Assembly: GCA_009780235.1 (NCBI GenBank)
Contig: WRAK01000004.1
Span: forward strand, 1-64,000
Reading direction: 5' to 3'
Origin: Oscillospiraceae bacterium
GTDB taxonomy: Bacteria; Bacillota; Clostridia; Oscillospirales; Oscillospiraceae
Length of the DNA stretch: 64,000 nt
The notes under the pieces were generated by a model. The model was not told the DNA's origin. It saw only the letters and a program-made list of their open reading frames with translations, and ran no database searches. Both the position numbers and the translations under genes were made by a program. Below are positions 51,595-59,112 of this stretch, piece by piece (the first letter of the stretch is position 1; every line of letters begins with the position of its first letter).

Positions 51595-51619
51595 GTCACT
51601 CCCTGAGAAAGGGGGTGAC
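51595..51619 (+). promoter_or_regulatory. Ribosome-site-sequestering hairpin
   Basis: GTCACTCCC (51595-51603) pairs with GGGGGTGAC (51611-51619, one T-G pair) around a seven-base loop. The right arm is the toxin's ribosome site, so translation should be blocked until the stem opens, as in known type I toxin mRNAs. Confidence 0.65.
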
Positions 51620-51622
51620 GCT

Positions 51623-51706
51623 ATGGTTACTTATTCGGAACTATTTCAGTTCTGTATGGTACTATTAGCAGTTATCGCTCTGTGTTTAGATCGCAGGGAT
51701 AGATAG
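51623..51706 (+). CDS. Putative holin-like type I toxin peptide
   Basis: The peptide has 27 residues, MVTYSELFQFCMVLLAVIA then LCLDRRDR. It matches the pattern of the holin-like toxin family (MVTY start, one hydrophobic helix, short basic end), which act on the membrane. A strong promoter, a sequestered ribosome site and a hairpin after the stop support a real toxin gene rather than a chance ORF. It is too short for most gene finders. A promoter facing it from the dppF end (51799-51826) could make an antisense antitoxin RNA. Confidence 0.65.
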   Translation: MVTYSELFQFCMVLLAVIALCLDRRDR

Positions 51707-51707
51707 C

Positions 51708-51737
51708 TTGAGACGCCTTACAAGTAAGGCGTCTCAA
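51708..51737. terminator. Hairpin after the toxin gene
   Basis: TTGAGACGCCTTAC pairs perfectly with its complement around AA (14 base pairs). T content after it is modest on both strands. It could end the toxin mRNA and be the recognition site for an antisense RNA. Confidence 0.65.
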
Positions 51738-51798
51738 CTCTCATTCATTTAGGGCTGAGCCGCCACTCCAATAGCGACATTTCCCATTCATATTCAAA

Positions 51799-51826
51799 TT
51801 ATACCACACACACACACACCTGTCAA
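51799..51826 (-). promoter_or_regulatory. Minus-strand promoter facing the toxin (possible antitoxin RNA)
   Basis: TATAAT (51799-51804, minus strand) and TTGACA (about 51821-51826, spacing 16-17 over a CA repeat) face the toxin. TTGACA contains the dppF stop codon. No ORF follows, so an antisense RNA of 60 to 150 bases is a reasonable inference. Confidence 0.55.
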
Positions 51827-52548
51827 CAACTCCCCCGACTCGCGCGGAGGAGTTGTTTTGTATATGCGTGCTCCGGCGCATCAAACACTTCTTCCACCGT
51901 CCCCGCTTCCACAATTCGACCGCCCTGCATGATCATCACACGACCGCACATCTCCTCCACCACGGCCAAATCGTGCGAAATCAGCAGATACGACAAGCCC
52001 AACTGCCGATGCAAATCCCAGAGTAAATCCAACACCTGCGCCTGTACCGTGGCGTCCAACGCAGACACAGGCTCATCGGCGATAACGAACTGCGGCCGCC
52101 GTATCAAAGCCGCCGCAATGCTCACCCGCTGCCGCTGCCCGCCGGATAACGCAGCGGGCAGACGCTCCAAATACCGCTCATCCAAACCCACCAGCCCCAA
52201 CATCTCCCGCACCATCTCCGCCCGCTCGGCACGGCTGTAGCCCCCGGCTATAATCAACGGCTCCTCCACCGTCCGCCGCACCGTCATCCGGGGATTGAGC
52301 GACCCGCCTGGGTCTTGAAACACCATCTGCGGCCGCTCGGTGTGATGAACAACCGTCCCCGTATAATCCGGCTCCAAGCCCAAAATCACACGAGCCAAGG
52401 TACTCTTCCCCGACCCGCTCTCCCCCACCAGTCCGAGAATCTCGCCCTCCATCAGCTCAAAACGCACCCCGTGCAACACCTGCCGACGCGTACGCCCGTC
52501 CCGATAGAAAGCGTTCAAGTTCTCGACTTCCAGAATCGCTCTACTCAC
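51823..52548 (-). CDS. Peptide ABC importer ATPase (DppF/OppF type)
   Basis: The ATPase of 241 residues has Walker [21 protein letters not shown] near 44, the Q-loop [20 protein letters not shown], signature [16 protein letters not shown], Walker [17 protein letters not shown] and switch His [14 protein letters not shown]. The GTG at 52548 overlaps dppD by eight bases and is preceded by GGGGAGGGGG; the longer ORF would run antiparallel in dppD's frame. It lacks most of the C-terminal Zn/oligopeptide extension seen in many DppF proteins (ends [11 protein letters not shown]). It ends 80 bases from the toxin. Confidence 0.9.
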   Translation of the reverse strand: MSRAILEVENLNAFYRDGRTRRQVLHGVRFELMEGEILGLVGESGSGKSTLARVILGLEPDYTGTVVHHTERPQMVFQDPGGSLNPRMTVRRTVEEPLIIAGGYSRAERAEMVREMLGLVGLDERYLERLPAALSGGQRQRVSIAAALIRRPQFVIADEPVSALDATVQAQVLDLLWDLHRQLGLSYLLISHDLAVVEEMCGRVMIMQGGRIVEAGTVEEVFDAPEHAYTKQLLRASRGSC

Positions 52549-53449
52549 GCCTACGCCCCCTCCCCGGCAGAGATGCCAGCAACTGCTTCGTATACGCCGC
52601 CTGCGGCCGCTCGAACAGTTCCTCGACATCCCCCTGCTCCACGATATACCCGTCCTGCATTACAATCGTCCGACTGCAAAGCCGCCGCACCAGTCCGAGG
52701 TCGTGGGAGATGAACAACAATCCTACACCCACATCTCGATTCACCTTCTGCAAAAGTGCCAAAATCTGCGCCTGTGTGGTCACGTCCAAGGCCGTCGTCG
52801 GCTCGTCGCAGATTAAAAGCTCCGGCCCCTGTAACACTTCATACGGCGTATGAAGTGTTTGTGCATGTGGCGCAGTTCCGGCCGAAGGCCGGGAGCGGCA
52901 CGCACTTAAATCATGCGATTTTCTATGCAAAGCATAGCAAATCGCCGCCGCGAGCATCGCCCGTTGCCGCATCCCGCCGGAGAGTTCGTGCGGATACTGC
53001 CCGTAGACCCGCTCCGGATCGGAAATCTCCACCGCCGCCAGCGCATCCAAAGCCGATTCCCGCCGCTCACGGGGCGACTGATGCGTGTGAATGCGTAACA
53101 CTTCCTCCACCTGTTTGCCCACTTTCATAAGCGGATTCATGCACGTCATCGGCTCCTGAAATACCATCCCAATCCGCTTGCCCTGCACCTGCCGCATCTG
53201 CCGCGGCTCTAATGTGAGCAAATCCTGCCCGCAAAACAAAATCCGCCCCGAGACCGTGGCCGCCCGCTGACCCAAAAGTCCCGCAATCGCAAGTGCCGTC
53301 ACCGTCTTCCCCGACCCCGACTCCCCCACCAGCCCCAAAATCTTACCGGGAGCCATGTCAAAACTGATGCCGTGGACGGCTTCTTCGTTCTCCGACTGGT
53401 CATGAAAGCGAATCACCAAATCCCGCACTTCTAAAATTGGCTTATCCAT
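52541..53449 (-). CDS. Peptide ABC importer ATPase (DppD/OppD type) with an in-frame repeat insertion
   Basis: The ATPase has 302 residues. Walker A is [20 protein letters not shown] near 44, the Q-loop [20 protein letters not shown], signature [15 protein letters not shown] near 155, Walker [13 protein letters not shown] near 210 and switch His [15 protein letters not shown]. Between signature and Walker B, normally about 20 residues apart, lie about 36 extra residues ([20 protein letters not shown] and on to VLQGPE), encoded by a three-hairpin palindromic repeat at about 52830-52937. The frame stays open. The ATG at 53449 follows GGGAGGG. Whether the protein still works is open. Confidence 0.9.
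   Translation of the reverse strand: MDKPILEVRDLVIRFHDQSENEEAVHGISFDMAPGKILGLVGESGSGKTVTALAIAGLLGQRAATVSGRILFCGQDLLTLEPRQMRQVQGKRIGMVFQEPMTCMNPLMKVGKQVEEVLRIHTHQSPRERRESALDALAAVEISDPERVYGQYPHELSGGMRQRAMLAAAICYALHRKSHDLSACRSRPSAGTAPHAQTLHTPYEVLQGPELLICDEPTTALDVTTQAQILALLQKVNRDVGVGLLFISHDLGLVRRLCSRTIVMQDGYIVEQGDVEELFERPQAAYTKQLLASLPGRGRRRE
52830..52937. repeat. In-frame three-hairpin palindromic element inside dppD
   Basis: Hairpins: AACACTTCATAC/GTATGAAGTGTT (52833-52859), CCGGCC-GAA-GGCCGG (52878-52892) and GCGATTT..CTATGC-AAA-GCATAG..AAATCGC (52915-52945). The length is a multiple of three, with no stop in the gene's frame. Confidence 0.8.
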
Positions 53450-53506
53450 AAAATTGCCCTCCCTCAAATGCCCTTGACCTTTCCCCGCCGGAGGCTAGGG
53501 GGTTCC

Positions 53507-53582
53507 CCAAAGGGGGACTAGTCCCCCTTTGGAGGCGCATCGTCCGCCGTAGGCGGGCTTCTACGTTTTCCGCAGAAAACGT
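53507..53582. repeat. Three-hairpin cluster at the dppD-dppC junction
   Basis: A perfect 26-base palindrome (CCAAAGGGGGACT with its complement, 53507-53532), CCGCCGTAGGCGG (53544-53556) and ACGTTTTCCGCAGAAAACGT (53563-53582). The last supplies the final codons and stop of dppC. Confidence 0.8.
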
Positions 53583-54385
53583 ATGCGCCTCAGTCCCTTC
53601 CTCTGCAACCCGTCAGACAACAACGAAAACGCAAGCACCAAAAGCACCACCGCCGCACCCGTAGAAATCGCCACCCAAGGCGCGTTAAACAAATACCCCT
53701 GACTATCCGCCAGCATCCGTCCCAAACTCACCTGCGGCTGCTGCACACCGAGACCAAGAAAACTCATGCTCGCCTCCGCCAACACAGCGTTATTAAACCC
53801 AATCGCCACCGTCGATAGAAATACAGGCAGCGTATTCGGCAGAATATGCACCCACATAATCCGAAGATGTGAAGCCCCGATGAGCCTCGCTCGCTTCACG
53901 TAGTCCAAATTCCGACACCGCGCAAACTCCCCCCGCGCAACCCGCGCAAAACTGGGGATAAAAAGCAGACCCAAAATCCAAACCACATTCCACATCCCCG
54001 CCCCCGTAAAACTCATCGCCACCAGAGCCAACAGCACAGACGGAAAAGCCGTCAGCCCGTCAGAGATACGCATCACAATCTCGTCAAGCCACCCGCCGAA
54101 ATACCCGGCCACAGCCCCGACCAACAGCCCGCCCAGCGACCCAATCAGCACCGTCCCCAAAGCCACCAAAAGCGTAGTCCCCGCCCCGTCCAAAACCCGG
54201 GCAAACACATCCCGCCCCACATGGTCAGTCCCAAACAAGTGCGTGAGCGAAGGCGAATCCAACCGTCCCCCCGCCCCAATCTCCGCAGCCCCAAACGGCC
54301 ACAACAAATTACCGCCCACCACCACAAGCAAAAGCCCCGCCGTAAGCACCAATCCAATTATCAAAGTAAAGTTCCGTCTCCGCAT
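53561..54385 (-). CDS. Peptide ABC importer permease (DppC/OppC type)
   Basis: This membrane subunit of about 274 residues has an N-terminal span followed by HLFGTDHVGRDVFARVLDGA (a DppC signature), five further spans and the coupling loop KRARLIGASHLRIMWVHILP. I use the ATG at 54385, preceded by AAGGGCAAGGGCG. An ATG at 54415 overlaps the dppB stop as TAATG and would add ten residues (MQNAELRARA) encoded by an ATTCTGCATTCTGCATT repeat; reinitiation there is also possible. The end lies in a hairpin cluster. Confidence 0.9.
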   Translation of the reverse strand: MRRRNFTLIIGLVLTAGLLLVVVGGNLLWPFGAAEIGAGGRLDSPSLTHLFGTDHVGRDVFARVLDGAGTTLLVALGTVLIGSLGGLLVGAVAGYFGGWLDEIVMRISDGLTAFPSVLLALVAMSFTGAGMWNVVWILGLLFIPSFARVARGEFARCRNLDYVKRARLIGASHLRIMWVHILPNTLPVFLSTVAIGFNNAVLAEASMSFLGLGVQQPQVSLGRMLADSQGYLFNAPWVAISTGAAVVLLVLAFSLLSDGLQRKGLRRIRFLRKT

Positions 54386-54414
54386 CGCCCTTGCCCTTAA
54401 TTCTGCATTCTGCA

Positions 54415-55368
54415 TTAAAAAACGATTCGCCGATCAATCCCCCGCGCCACAACGTCCGTCACAGCATGAACCACCATCACAAACGCCGCAATCACCACCA
54501 CCAAGGCCTGCACCACGGGATAATCCCGCGCCCCGATGGCACTAACCAAAAGCCGCCCCGCACCGGGGATGGAAAACACCTGCTCCACCACAATGCTGTC
54601 CGTAATCATCATAATTAACGTCAAGGCCGCAAAGGTCAGCACCGGCACGGCGATATTCGGCAGCACATGCCGATAAAGCACCGCCCGCGGCCCGTTCCCC
54701 CGACTGACGGCCGTCTGCACATAGTCCTTACGCAATTCATCCCGCACCGAAGACCGAATCACCCGCACCACCATAGCCGCTTTCGGCAAGGCGATGGCCA
54801 GCGCAGGGAACAACATGTAAAACAAATACCCCCCGATACTCTCTCGAAACGAAACAAAGGCCGAGGGCGTAAACACCCGCAAAGTCACGCCAAACACGAA
54901 AGTCAAAACCAGCCCCAAAAACAACGGCGGCACCGCCATCATAACCTGCGTAACCCCCGTCAAAATCCCTTGTAGGGGACGATGCTCACATCGTCCCGCC
55001 GTCCCCCCCGCTCCCAACACCCCCACAGGCAAAGCTATCCCCAAAGTCATCAAAAAGCCCATCCCCATCAAACTCCCCGTGATAATCAACCTGTCCCCAA
55101 CCAGTTCCCGCACGGACACCCCATGCGCAAACGACTGCCCCATCTCCCCGGACATCATTTCCCCCAACCATTCAAAATATCGCACAAACACAGACCGATC
55201 CAGCCCCATCTCCGCCCGAAGCGCGTCCAAAGCCTCCGGCGTAGCGTTCACCCCGAGCTGTAGCACCGCCGGATCCCCGGGAATGACAGAAAAGGCGAGA
55301 AAGGCAAGCAGGGAAACGGCAAACAGGGTGACGATTAGCGTCACCAATTTGCGGATTGCGTATCTCAC
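54415..55368 (-). CDS. Peptide ABC importer permease (DppB/OppB type) with an in-frame repeat insertion
   Basis: The permease has 317 residues and six spans. The N-terminus MRYAIRKLVTLIVTLFAVSL, then VIPGDPAVLQLG and the coupling loop RDELRKDYVQTAVSRGNGPR are typical for DppB. Between GVLGA and GILTGVTQVMM the segment GGTAGRCEHRPLQ is out of character. It is encoded by a GTAGGGGACGATGCTCACAT hairpin (54972-54998) plus a short flank, that is, an intergenic repeat in frame. It lies in a cytoplasmic loop, where it may be tolerated. The start is a GTG after GGAGG. Confidence 0.9.
   Translation of the reverse strand: MRYAIRKLVTLIVTLFAVSLLAFLAFSVIPGDPAVLQLGVNATPEALDALRAEMGLDRSVFVRYFEWLGEMMSGEMGQSFAHGVSVRELVGDRLIITGSLMGMGFLMTLGIALPVGVLGAGGTAGRCEHRPLQGILTGVTQVMMAVPPLFLGLVLTFVFGVTLRVFTPSAFVSFRESIGGYLFYMLFPALAIALPKAAMVVRVIRSSVRDELRKDYVQTAVSRGNGPRAVLYRHVLPNIAVPVLTFAALTLIMMITDSIVVEQVFSIPGAGRLLVSAIGARDYPVVQALVVVIAAFVMVVHAVTDVVARGIDRRIVF
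54972..54998. repeat. In-frame GTAGGGG-family hairpin inside dppB
   Basis: The core GACGATG-CTCA-CATCGTC with flanking GTAGGGG matches the repeat at 47365-47391 almost base for base. It is read in frame by dppB on the minus strand. Confidence 0.8.
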
Positions 55369-55415
55369 CGCCTCACCTCCCGTTTCATGTTGTATATTAT
55401 GCTATGCGCAACGCT

Positions 55416-55544
55416 GTAGGGGCGGCCATTGGCCGTCCGCTGATTTAACCTTTCATCAATATCCGACGAACGGACGGCCAATGGCCGCCCCTACATGCAC
55501 ATGTGCCGTACAAAACCGTACGGGCGAACACAGTCCGCCCCTAC
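55416..55544. repeat. GTAGGGG-family palindromes between dppA and dppB
   Basis: A GTAGGGGCGGCCATTGGCCG hairpin (55416-55440), an inverted copy (55469-55494) and a degenerate GGGCGAACACAGTCCGCCCC hairpin with CTAC (55520-55544). No terminator T-run, so the operon may be read through. Confidence 0.8.
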
Positions 55545-55559
55545 GCCCTTAATTCTATA

Positions 55560-57122
55560 TTACCCCACAAAATGCACCGTCACCAAGTCCATCACATATA
55601 GCGGATAAAACCGCCATCCCGCCAACTGCGCGTTAATCGCCACTAAGTTCGTCAGGTCTTGCAGATACACACTCGCCGCCTCACGAGCTAAAATCTCCTG
55701 CGCCTCCCGATAGAGCCGCACTTGCTCCGCCCCGTCCGTGGCCGCCTGCGCCGCCGCGAAGACGGCATCATACGCCGGCGAATCGAAATTGATAAAATTC
55801 CGCCCGTTGTCCGACACCCACCGCTCCAGCATCGACCGCGCCGTCAGATCCCGTGCGGCGATGCCGATCACCGTCGCCTCAAACTGCCTGGCGTTGTTCA
55901 CCTCCGACAACCACCAAGCCCATTCCACAAGGTCGATGGAAGCATTCACTCCCACCGCCCGAAGCTGCTCGACAAGCACCTCCGCCGTGATAACATGCGG
56001 CGTGTAGTTCGATGGTACGGTGATGGTCAAATCAAATCCGTCCGCCAACCCCGCCTCGGCGAGCAGTTCCCTCGCCCTGTCCGGGTCATGCGGATAGAAT
56101 CCCACCAACCCCTCGTGAAAATACCGTGTAAAGCCCGGATGCACCCCGCTCCCCAGCGGATGCCCCATCCCGTCTGCCACGATGTCCATAATCTGCTGCA
56201 CATCCACGGCATAACTCAAGGCCTGCCGCACCCGCACGTCGTCCAAGGGCGGCACGGCGTTGTTCAGATATAGGGCCTGCACCAAATTCATCGGCCCCGC
56301 CAGATAGTAGTACTCCGACGGCAGCGTGCGGGCCATATCCGCCGTCAAATGCGCGGCAATATCCACCGCCCCGGCGTGCAGAGCCATAGCCATCGCTTCC
56401 CCGGAGCCGAAGATGCGGAATGTCACTCGGTCCAAGTAGGCGGGCGCACCCCAATAGTCCTCAAACCGCTCCAACACGAGGCTTTCCTGCGGCGTGTGGG
56501 ACACGAATCGAAACGGCCCCGTGCCGATTGGCCGGCGGGCTTGGTCATCGTGCCCCTCGGGGATTATGGCAATAGTGAGAAAGGCCAAAAATTCTAAATC
56601 AGGCGTTTCAATTTCAATCCGGACAGTCCGTTCATCCAAAGCCTCCACGCTCGTGACAACAGAAAACGCCGACACAAAAGTGGAAACACTTGTTGCGTCC
56701 GCGCTGCGTTCTATGGAATAGATAACATCCCGTACCGTTACCGGCTCCCCGTTGTGGAAACGCACACCCTCACGTAATGTAAAAGTATAGACGTTCCCGT
56801 CAACCGTGAAATCCTCGGCAACGGCCGGAATCAGTTCCCCGTCCGGCGTGGGGCGTACCAGCCCCTCAAAGACGTTGAACAACACTTCCCTAAGCCCCGC
56901 AGTTCCTGCCGCAACCATTTGGTGTGGGTCAAGACTACTTCCCAGATCCTGTGCAATCCCGACAACAATCTCCCCGCCGCGTATGGGTTCCTCCACGGGC
57001 GGCATGTTATCGGAAACGGAAGGGACATCATCAGTCGCACCTCCCCTGTCACCTGAGCAAGCACCCAGTATGGCGGCGAGAGCGAGTAAAATGAGTGTGA
57101 ATAAGAAAAAACTTCTTTTCAT
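55560..57122 (-). CDS. Peptide ABC importer substrate-binding lipoprotein (DppA/OppA type)
   Basis: The 520-residue family 5 binding protein has a lipoprotein signal (MKRSFFLFTLILLALAAILG, lipobox LGAC near 21). Motifs are DLGSSLDPHQMVAAGTAGLR, EVLFNVFEGLVR, YTFTLREGVRFHNGEPVTVR, DVIYSIER, PIGTGPFRFVSHTPQESLVL and QALYLNNAVPPLDDVRVRQA. The ATG at 57122 has AAGGAG upstream, and a strong promoter lies 55 bases before it. It starts the dppABCDF operon. The ligand is probably peptide, though nickel or sugars bind the same fold. Confidence 0.93.
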   Translation of the reverse strand: MKRSFFLFTLILLALAAILGACSGDRGGATDDVPSVSDNMPPVEEPIRGGEIVVGIAQDLGSSLDPHQMVAAGTAGLREVLFNVFEGLVRPTPDGELIPAVAEDFTVDGNVYTFTLREGVRFHNGEPVTVRDVIYSIERSADATSVSTFVSAFSVVTSVEALDERTVRIEIETPDLEFLAFLTIAIIPEGHDDQARRPIGTGPFRFVSHTPQESLVLERFEDYWGAPAYLDRVTFRIFGSGEAMAMALHAGAVDIAAHLTADMARTLPSEYYYLAGPMNLVQALYLNNAVPPLDDVRVRQALSYAVDVQQIMDIVADGMGHPLGSGVHPGFTRYFHEGLVGFYPHDPDRARELLAEAGLADGFDLTITVPSNYTPHVITAEVLVEQLRAVGVNASIDLVEWAWWLSEVNNARQFEATVIGIAARDLTARSMLERWVSDNGRNFINFDSPAYDAVFAAAQAATDGAEQVRLYREAQEILAREAASVYLQDLTNLVAINAQLAGWRFYPLYVMDLVTVHFVG

Positions 57123-57176
57123 AGCAATCATCTCCTTAGAGTATGATGCCTCTCCCACTATTGAATTGTTGGTGGT

Positions 57177-57205
57177 ATTATATCGGATGGGCGTAAAAAA
57201 TGCAA
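57177..57205 (-). promoter_or_regulatory. Promoter of the dppA operon
   Basis: On the minus strand TTGCAT (57200-57205) and TATAAT (57177-57182) are 17 bases apart. Confidence 0.75.
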
Positions 57206-57290
57206 GGGGGAAATGCACCGCGGCAAACACAGGAATAGAATATATCATAGCAAACGCATACGAAAAATTCATGGTCGTTTTAAAACCGCA

Positions 57291-57353
57291 CGGACGGCCA
57301 ATGGCCGCCCCTACATCCTGCTACCCTTTGTAGGGGCGGCCATTGGCCGTCCG
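57291..57353. repeat. Inverted pair of GTAGGGG-family hairpins
   Basis: CGGACGGCCAATGGCCGCCC (57291-57314) and GTAGGGGCGGCCATTGGCCG (57330-57353) face each other. The rest of the 57123-57471 gap holds only the two divergent promoters. Confidence 0.85.
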
Positions 57354-57390
57354 TCCTGATTGCATCCACAAAAACACACCTCACAAAATT

Positions 57391-57420
57391 TTGACAAAAA
57401 CCCGTATAATGTGATAAAAT
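57391..57420 (+). promoter_or_regulatory. Promoter of the CmpB-like gene
   Basis: TTGACA (57391-57396) and TAAAAT (57415-57420) are 18 bases apart. Confidence 0.65.
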
Positions 57421-57471
57421 TCACGCAGACTAATTTTTCACGGTTCCACGCCCAGAACAGGAGTACACACC

Positions 57472-58023
57472 ATGCTGACATTAACCAAAGACCCCAAAGT
57501 TTCCAAAACCACCACACTACCAACCTTATTTTTATGGTTTATGTTCTACAGCGTATTCGGCTGGGTGTGGGAGTCCATCGTCGTATCCATTGAGTTCGGG
57601 TACTGGACCAACCGCGGCTTCCTCTTCGGGCCGCTATTGCCTATCTACGGCACGGGAGCCGTGCTGGCACTTGTAATCTTATCAAAACGCATACAGAGCC
57701 TCCCGCTCCTCTTCCTCGCCGGCGGGGCGATTGCTACGATTTTGGAATACATCACTTCCGCTGCGCTTGAGCTGATTTTCAACCAGAGATGGTGGGACTA
57801 CTCCCAACACCGCTTCCATCTCCACGGCCGCGTGTCGCTCTTGGCCACGGTGGTGTTCGGTGTGATGATTGTGTTGCTGATTAAGGTCGTCCACCCACAC
57901 GTCGAACGGCTGACGGATCGGATTTCAGACGGCACGAGGCAGATGTTGGCCTTGGGGCTGGTTGGCGTGATTGCGGTAGATTTTTTGGTGACGGTGGTTG
58001 GGTTGGTGACGGTTTCTTATTAG
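57472..58023 (+). CDS. CmpB-like membrane protein (putative ABC transporter permease family)
   Basis: The 183-residue protein has five to six membrane segments. The family motif is FGWVWESIVVSIEFGYWTNR and GFLFGPLLPIYGTGAVLALV, then EYITSAALELIFNQRWWDYS. Members are annotated as ABC transporter permeases of the CmpB type without proof, and no ATPase lies adjacent. AGGAG precedes the ATG. It is a single gene with its own promoter and terminator. Function unknown. Confidence 0.85.
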   Translation: MLTLTKDPKVSKTTTLPTLFLWFMFYSVFGWVWESIVVSIEFGYWTNRGFLFGPLLPIYGTGAVLALVILSKRIQSLPLLFLAGGAIATILEYITSAALELIFNQRWWDYSQHRFHLHGRVSLLATVVFGVMIVLLIKVVHPHVERLTDRISDGTRQMLALGLVGVIAVDFLVTVVGLVTVSY

Positions 58024-58036
58024 AGTGAATATAGTA

Positions 58037-58071
58037 AAACCCCTGCAAGCATATAGTTGCAGGGGGTTTTT
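58037..58071 (+). terminator. Terminator of the CmpB-like gene
   Basis: AAACCCCTGCAA pairs with TTGCAGGGG-TTT around GCATATAG, followed by TTTTTA, 14 bases after the stop. Confidence 0.85.
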
Positions 58072-58121
58072 ATCAGAGCGGTGTTGCAGAATCTTAAATT
58101 TCTTGACCTTAAAAAAGACAA

Positions 58122-58155
58122 AAGCCTGCGCTAAAAATATTTTTAGCGCAGGCTT
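58122..58155 (-). terminator. Terminator of the five-tRNA operon
   Basis: A perfect 34-base palindrome (AAGCCTGCGCTAAAAAT and its complement) is followed on the minus strand by TTGTCTTTTTT. It is the end of the transcript starting near 58862. Confidence 0.9.
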
Positions 58156-58215
58156 GACATATTCGTGGTCACAATAATCAAACAAGATTCAAAATCCCTT
58201 GACCTTGCCCTTCAC

Positions 58216-58334
58216 AAATCGAAGCGCAATCTTTGCTTCGATTTGAAGCGAACGACGGGATAGCGTAGCGTAGTTTTCGTCCAAAGGCCGCAGGCCGACG
58301 ACGGAAACGGAGCGCAACTATCCCGGTAGTGAGC
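58216..58334 (-). repeat. Structured palindromic element abutting the tRNA-Cys 3' end, copy B
   Basis: A 10-base-pair hairpin (AAATCGAAGC with GCTTCGATTT, 58216-58244) is followed by the core AAGCGAACGACGGGATAG, stems GTTTTCGTC/GACGGAAAC and GGCC-GCA-GGCC, then CTATCCCGGTAGTGAGC against the CCA. The paired positions change together relative to copy A. Confidence 0.8.
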
Positions 58335-58409
<75 letters not shown>

Positions 58410-58426
58410 GAAAGGTCAAAGGACAT

Positions 58427-58449
58427 ACGGCCTCGCAAAGCGAGGCCGT
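58427..58449 (-). repeat. Hairpin between tRNA-Gly and tRNA-Cys
   Basis: ACGGCCTCGC-AAA-GCGAGGCCGT is a perfect 10-base-pair stem starting at the base after the tRNA-Gly CCA. Like the longer elements it is followed by a GGTCAAAGG motif. It may help release the tRNAs from the precursor. Confidence 0.7.
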
Positions 58450-58524
<75 letters not shown>

Positions 58525-58562
58525 GCGAGTTATTGCGGCTCACTATAAGAAGCGAGCCGCAA

Positions 58563-58638
<76 letters not shown>

Positions 58639-58697
58639 TTATGAGAGGCACCGTTTTTCCTACAGCATATGCAGACTATAAGTAAAAAGATACCTCG

Positions 58698-58774
58698 TGG
58701 CGACCCAGAACGGGCTCGAACCGTCGACCTCCAGCGTGACAGGCTGGCGTTCTAACCAACTGAACTACTGGGCC
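58698..58774 (-). tRNA. tRNA-Asp (GTC), CCA encoded
   Basis: On the minus strand the acceptor stem is GGCCCAG/CTGGGTC, the anticodon loop CTGTCAC carries GTC, the T-arm has GGTTCGAGCC, the discriminator is G and CCA is encoded. Confidence 0.96.
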
Positions 58775-58777
58775 ACA

Positions 58778-58854
58778 TGGTGGGAGTAACAGGACTTGAA
58801 CCTGTGACCCCCTGCTTGTAAGGCAGGTGCTCTAACCAACTGAGCTATACTCCC
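58778..58854 (-). tRNA. tRNA-Val (TAC), CCA encoded
   Basis: On the minus strand the acceptor stem is GGGAGTA/TACTCCC-like, the anticodon loop CTTACAA carries TAC, the T-arm has GGTTCAAGTCC and CCA is encoded. It is first in the operon, 3 bases from tRNA-Asp. Confidence 0.95.
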
Positions 58855-58869
58855 GTGGAAAGCCTAGTC

Positions 58870-58898
58870 ATTATACTAGAATCTAAATCGGATGTCAA
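58870..58898 (-). promoter_or_regulatory. Consensus promoter of the tRNA operon
   Basis: On the minus strand TTGACA (58893-58898) and TATAAT (58870-58875) are 17 bases apart, a perfect sigma-A promoter, 16 bases before tRNA-Val. Confidence 0.92.
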
Positions 58899-58947
58899 TA
58901 CACCTTTTTCAGATTTCTTCTGAATTCGTTTTGCGCAACCATATTTT

Positions 58948-59025
58948 GTAGGGGCGACCATTGGCCGTCCGCCGCTTCCCACACCATAAACATCACAAAA
59001 CACGGACGGCCGATGGCCGCCCCTA
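58948..59025. repeat. Inverted pair of GTAGGGG-family hairpins
   Basis: GTAGGGGCGACCATTGGCCG (58948) faces CACGGACGGCCGATGGCCGC (59002-59025). The intervening bases are unrelated. It separates the divergent tRNA operon and alaA. Confidence 0.8.
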
Positions 59026-59055
59026 TTTTTGTGAAAAAACTCACACTCCATTCCT

Positions 59056-59084
59056 TTGACAAACCACCCAAAAAGTAGTAAACT
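59056..59084 (+). promoter_or_regulatory. Promoter of the alaA-like gene
   Basis: TTGACA (59056-59061) and TAAACT (59079-59084) are 17 bases apart, the same -10 box as the Crp/Fnr promoter. Confidence 0.75.
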
Positions 59085-59112
59085 ACACAGATAGCGTAAG
59101 GTGGTGCAAATT

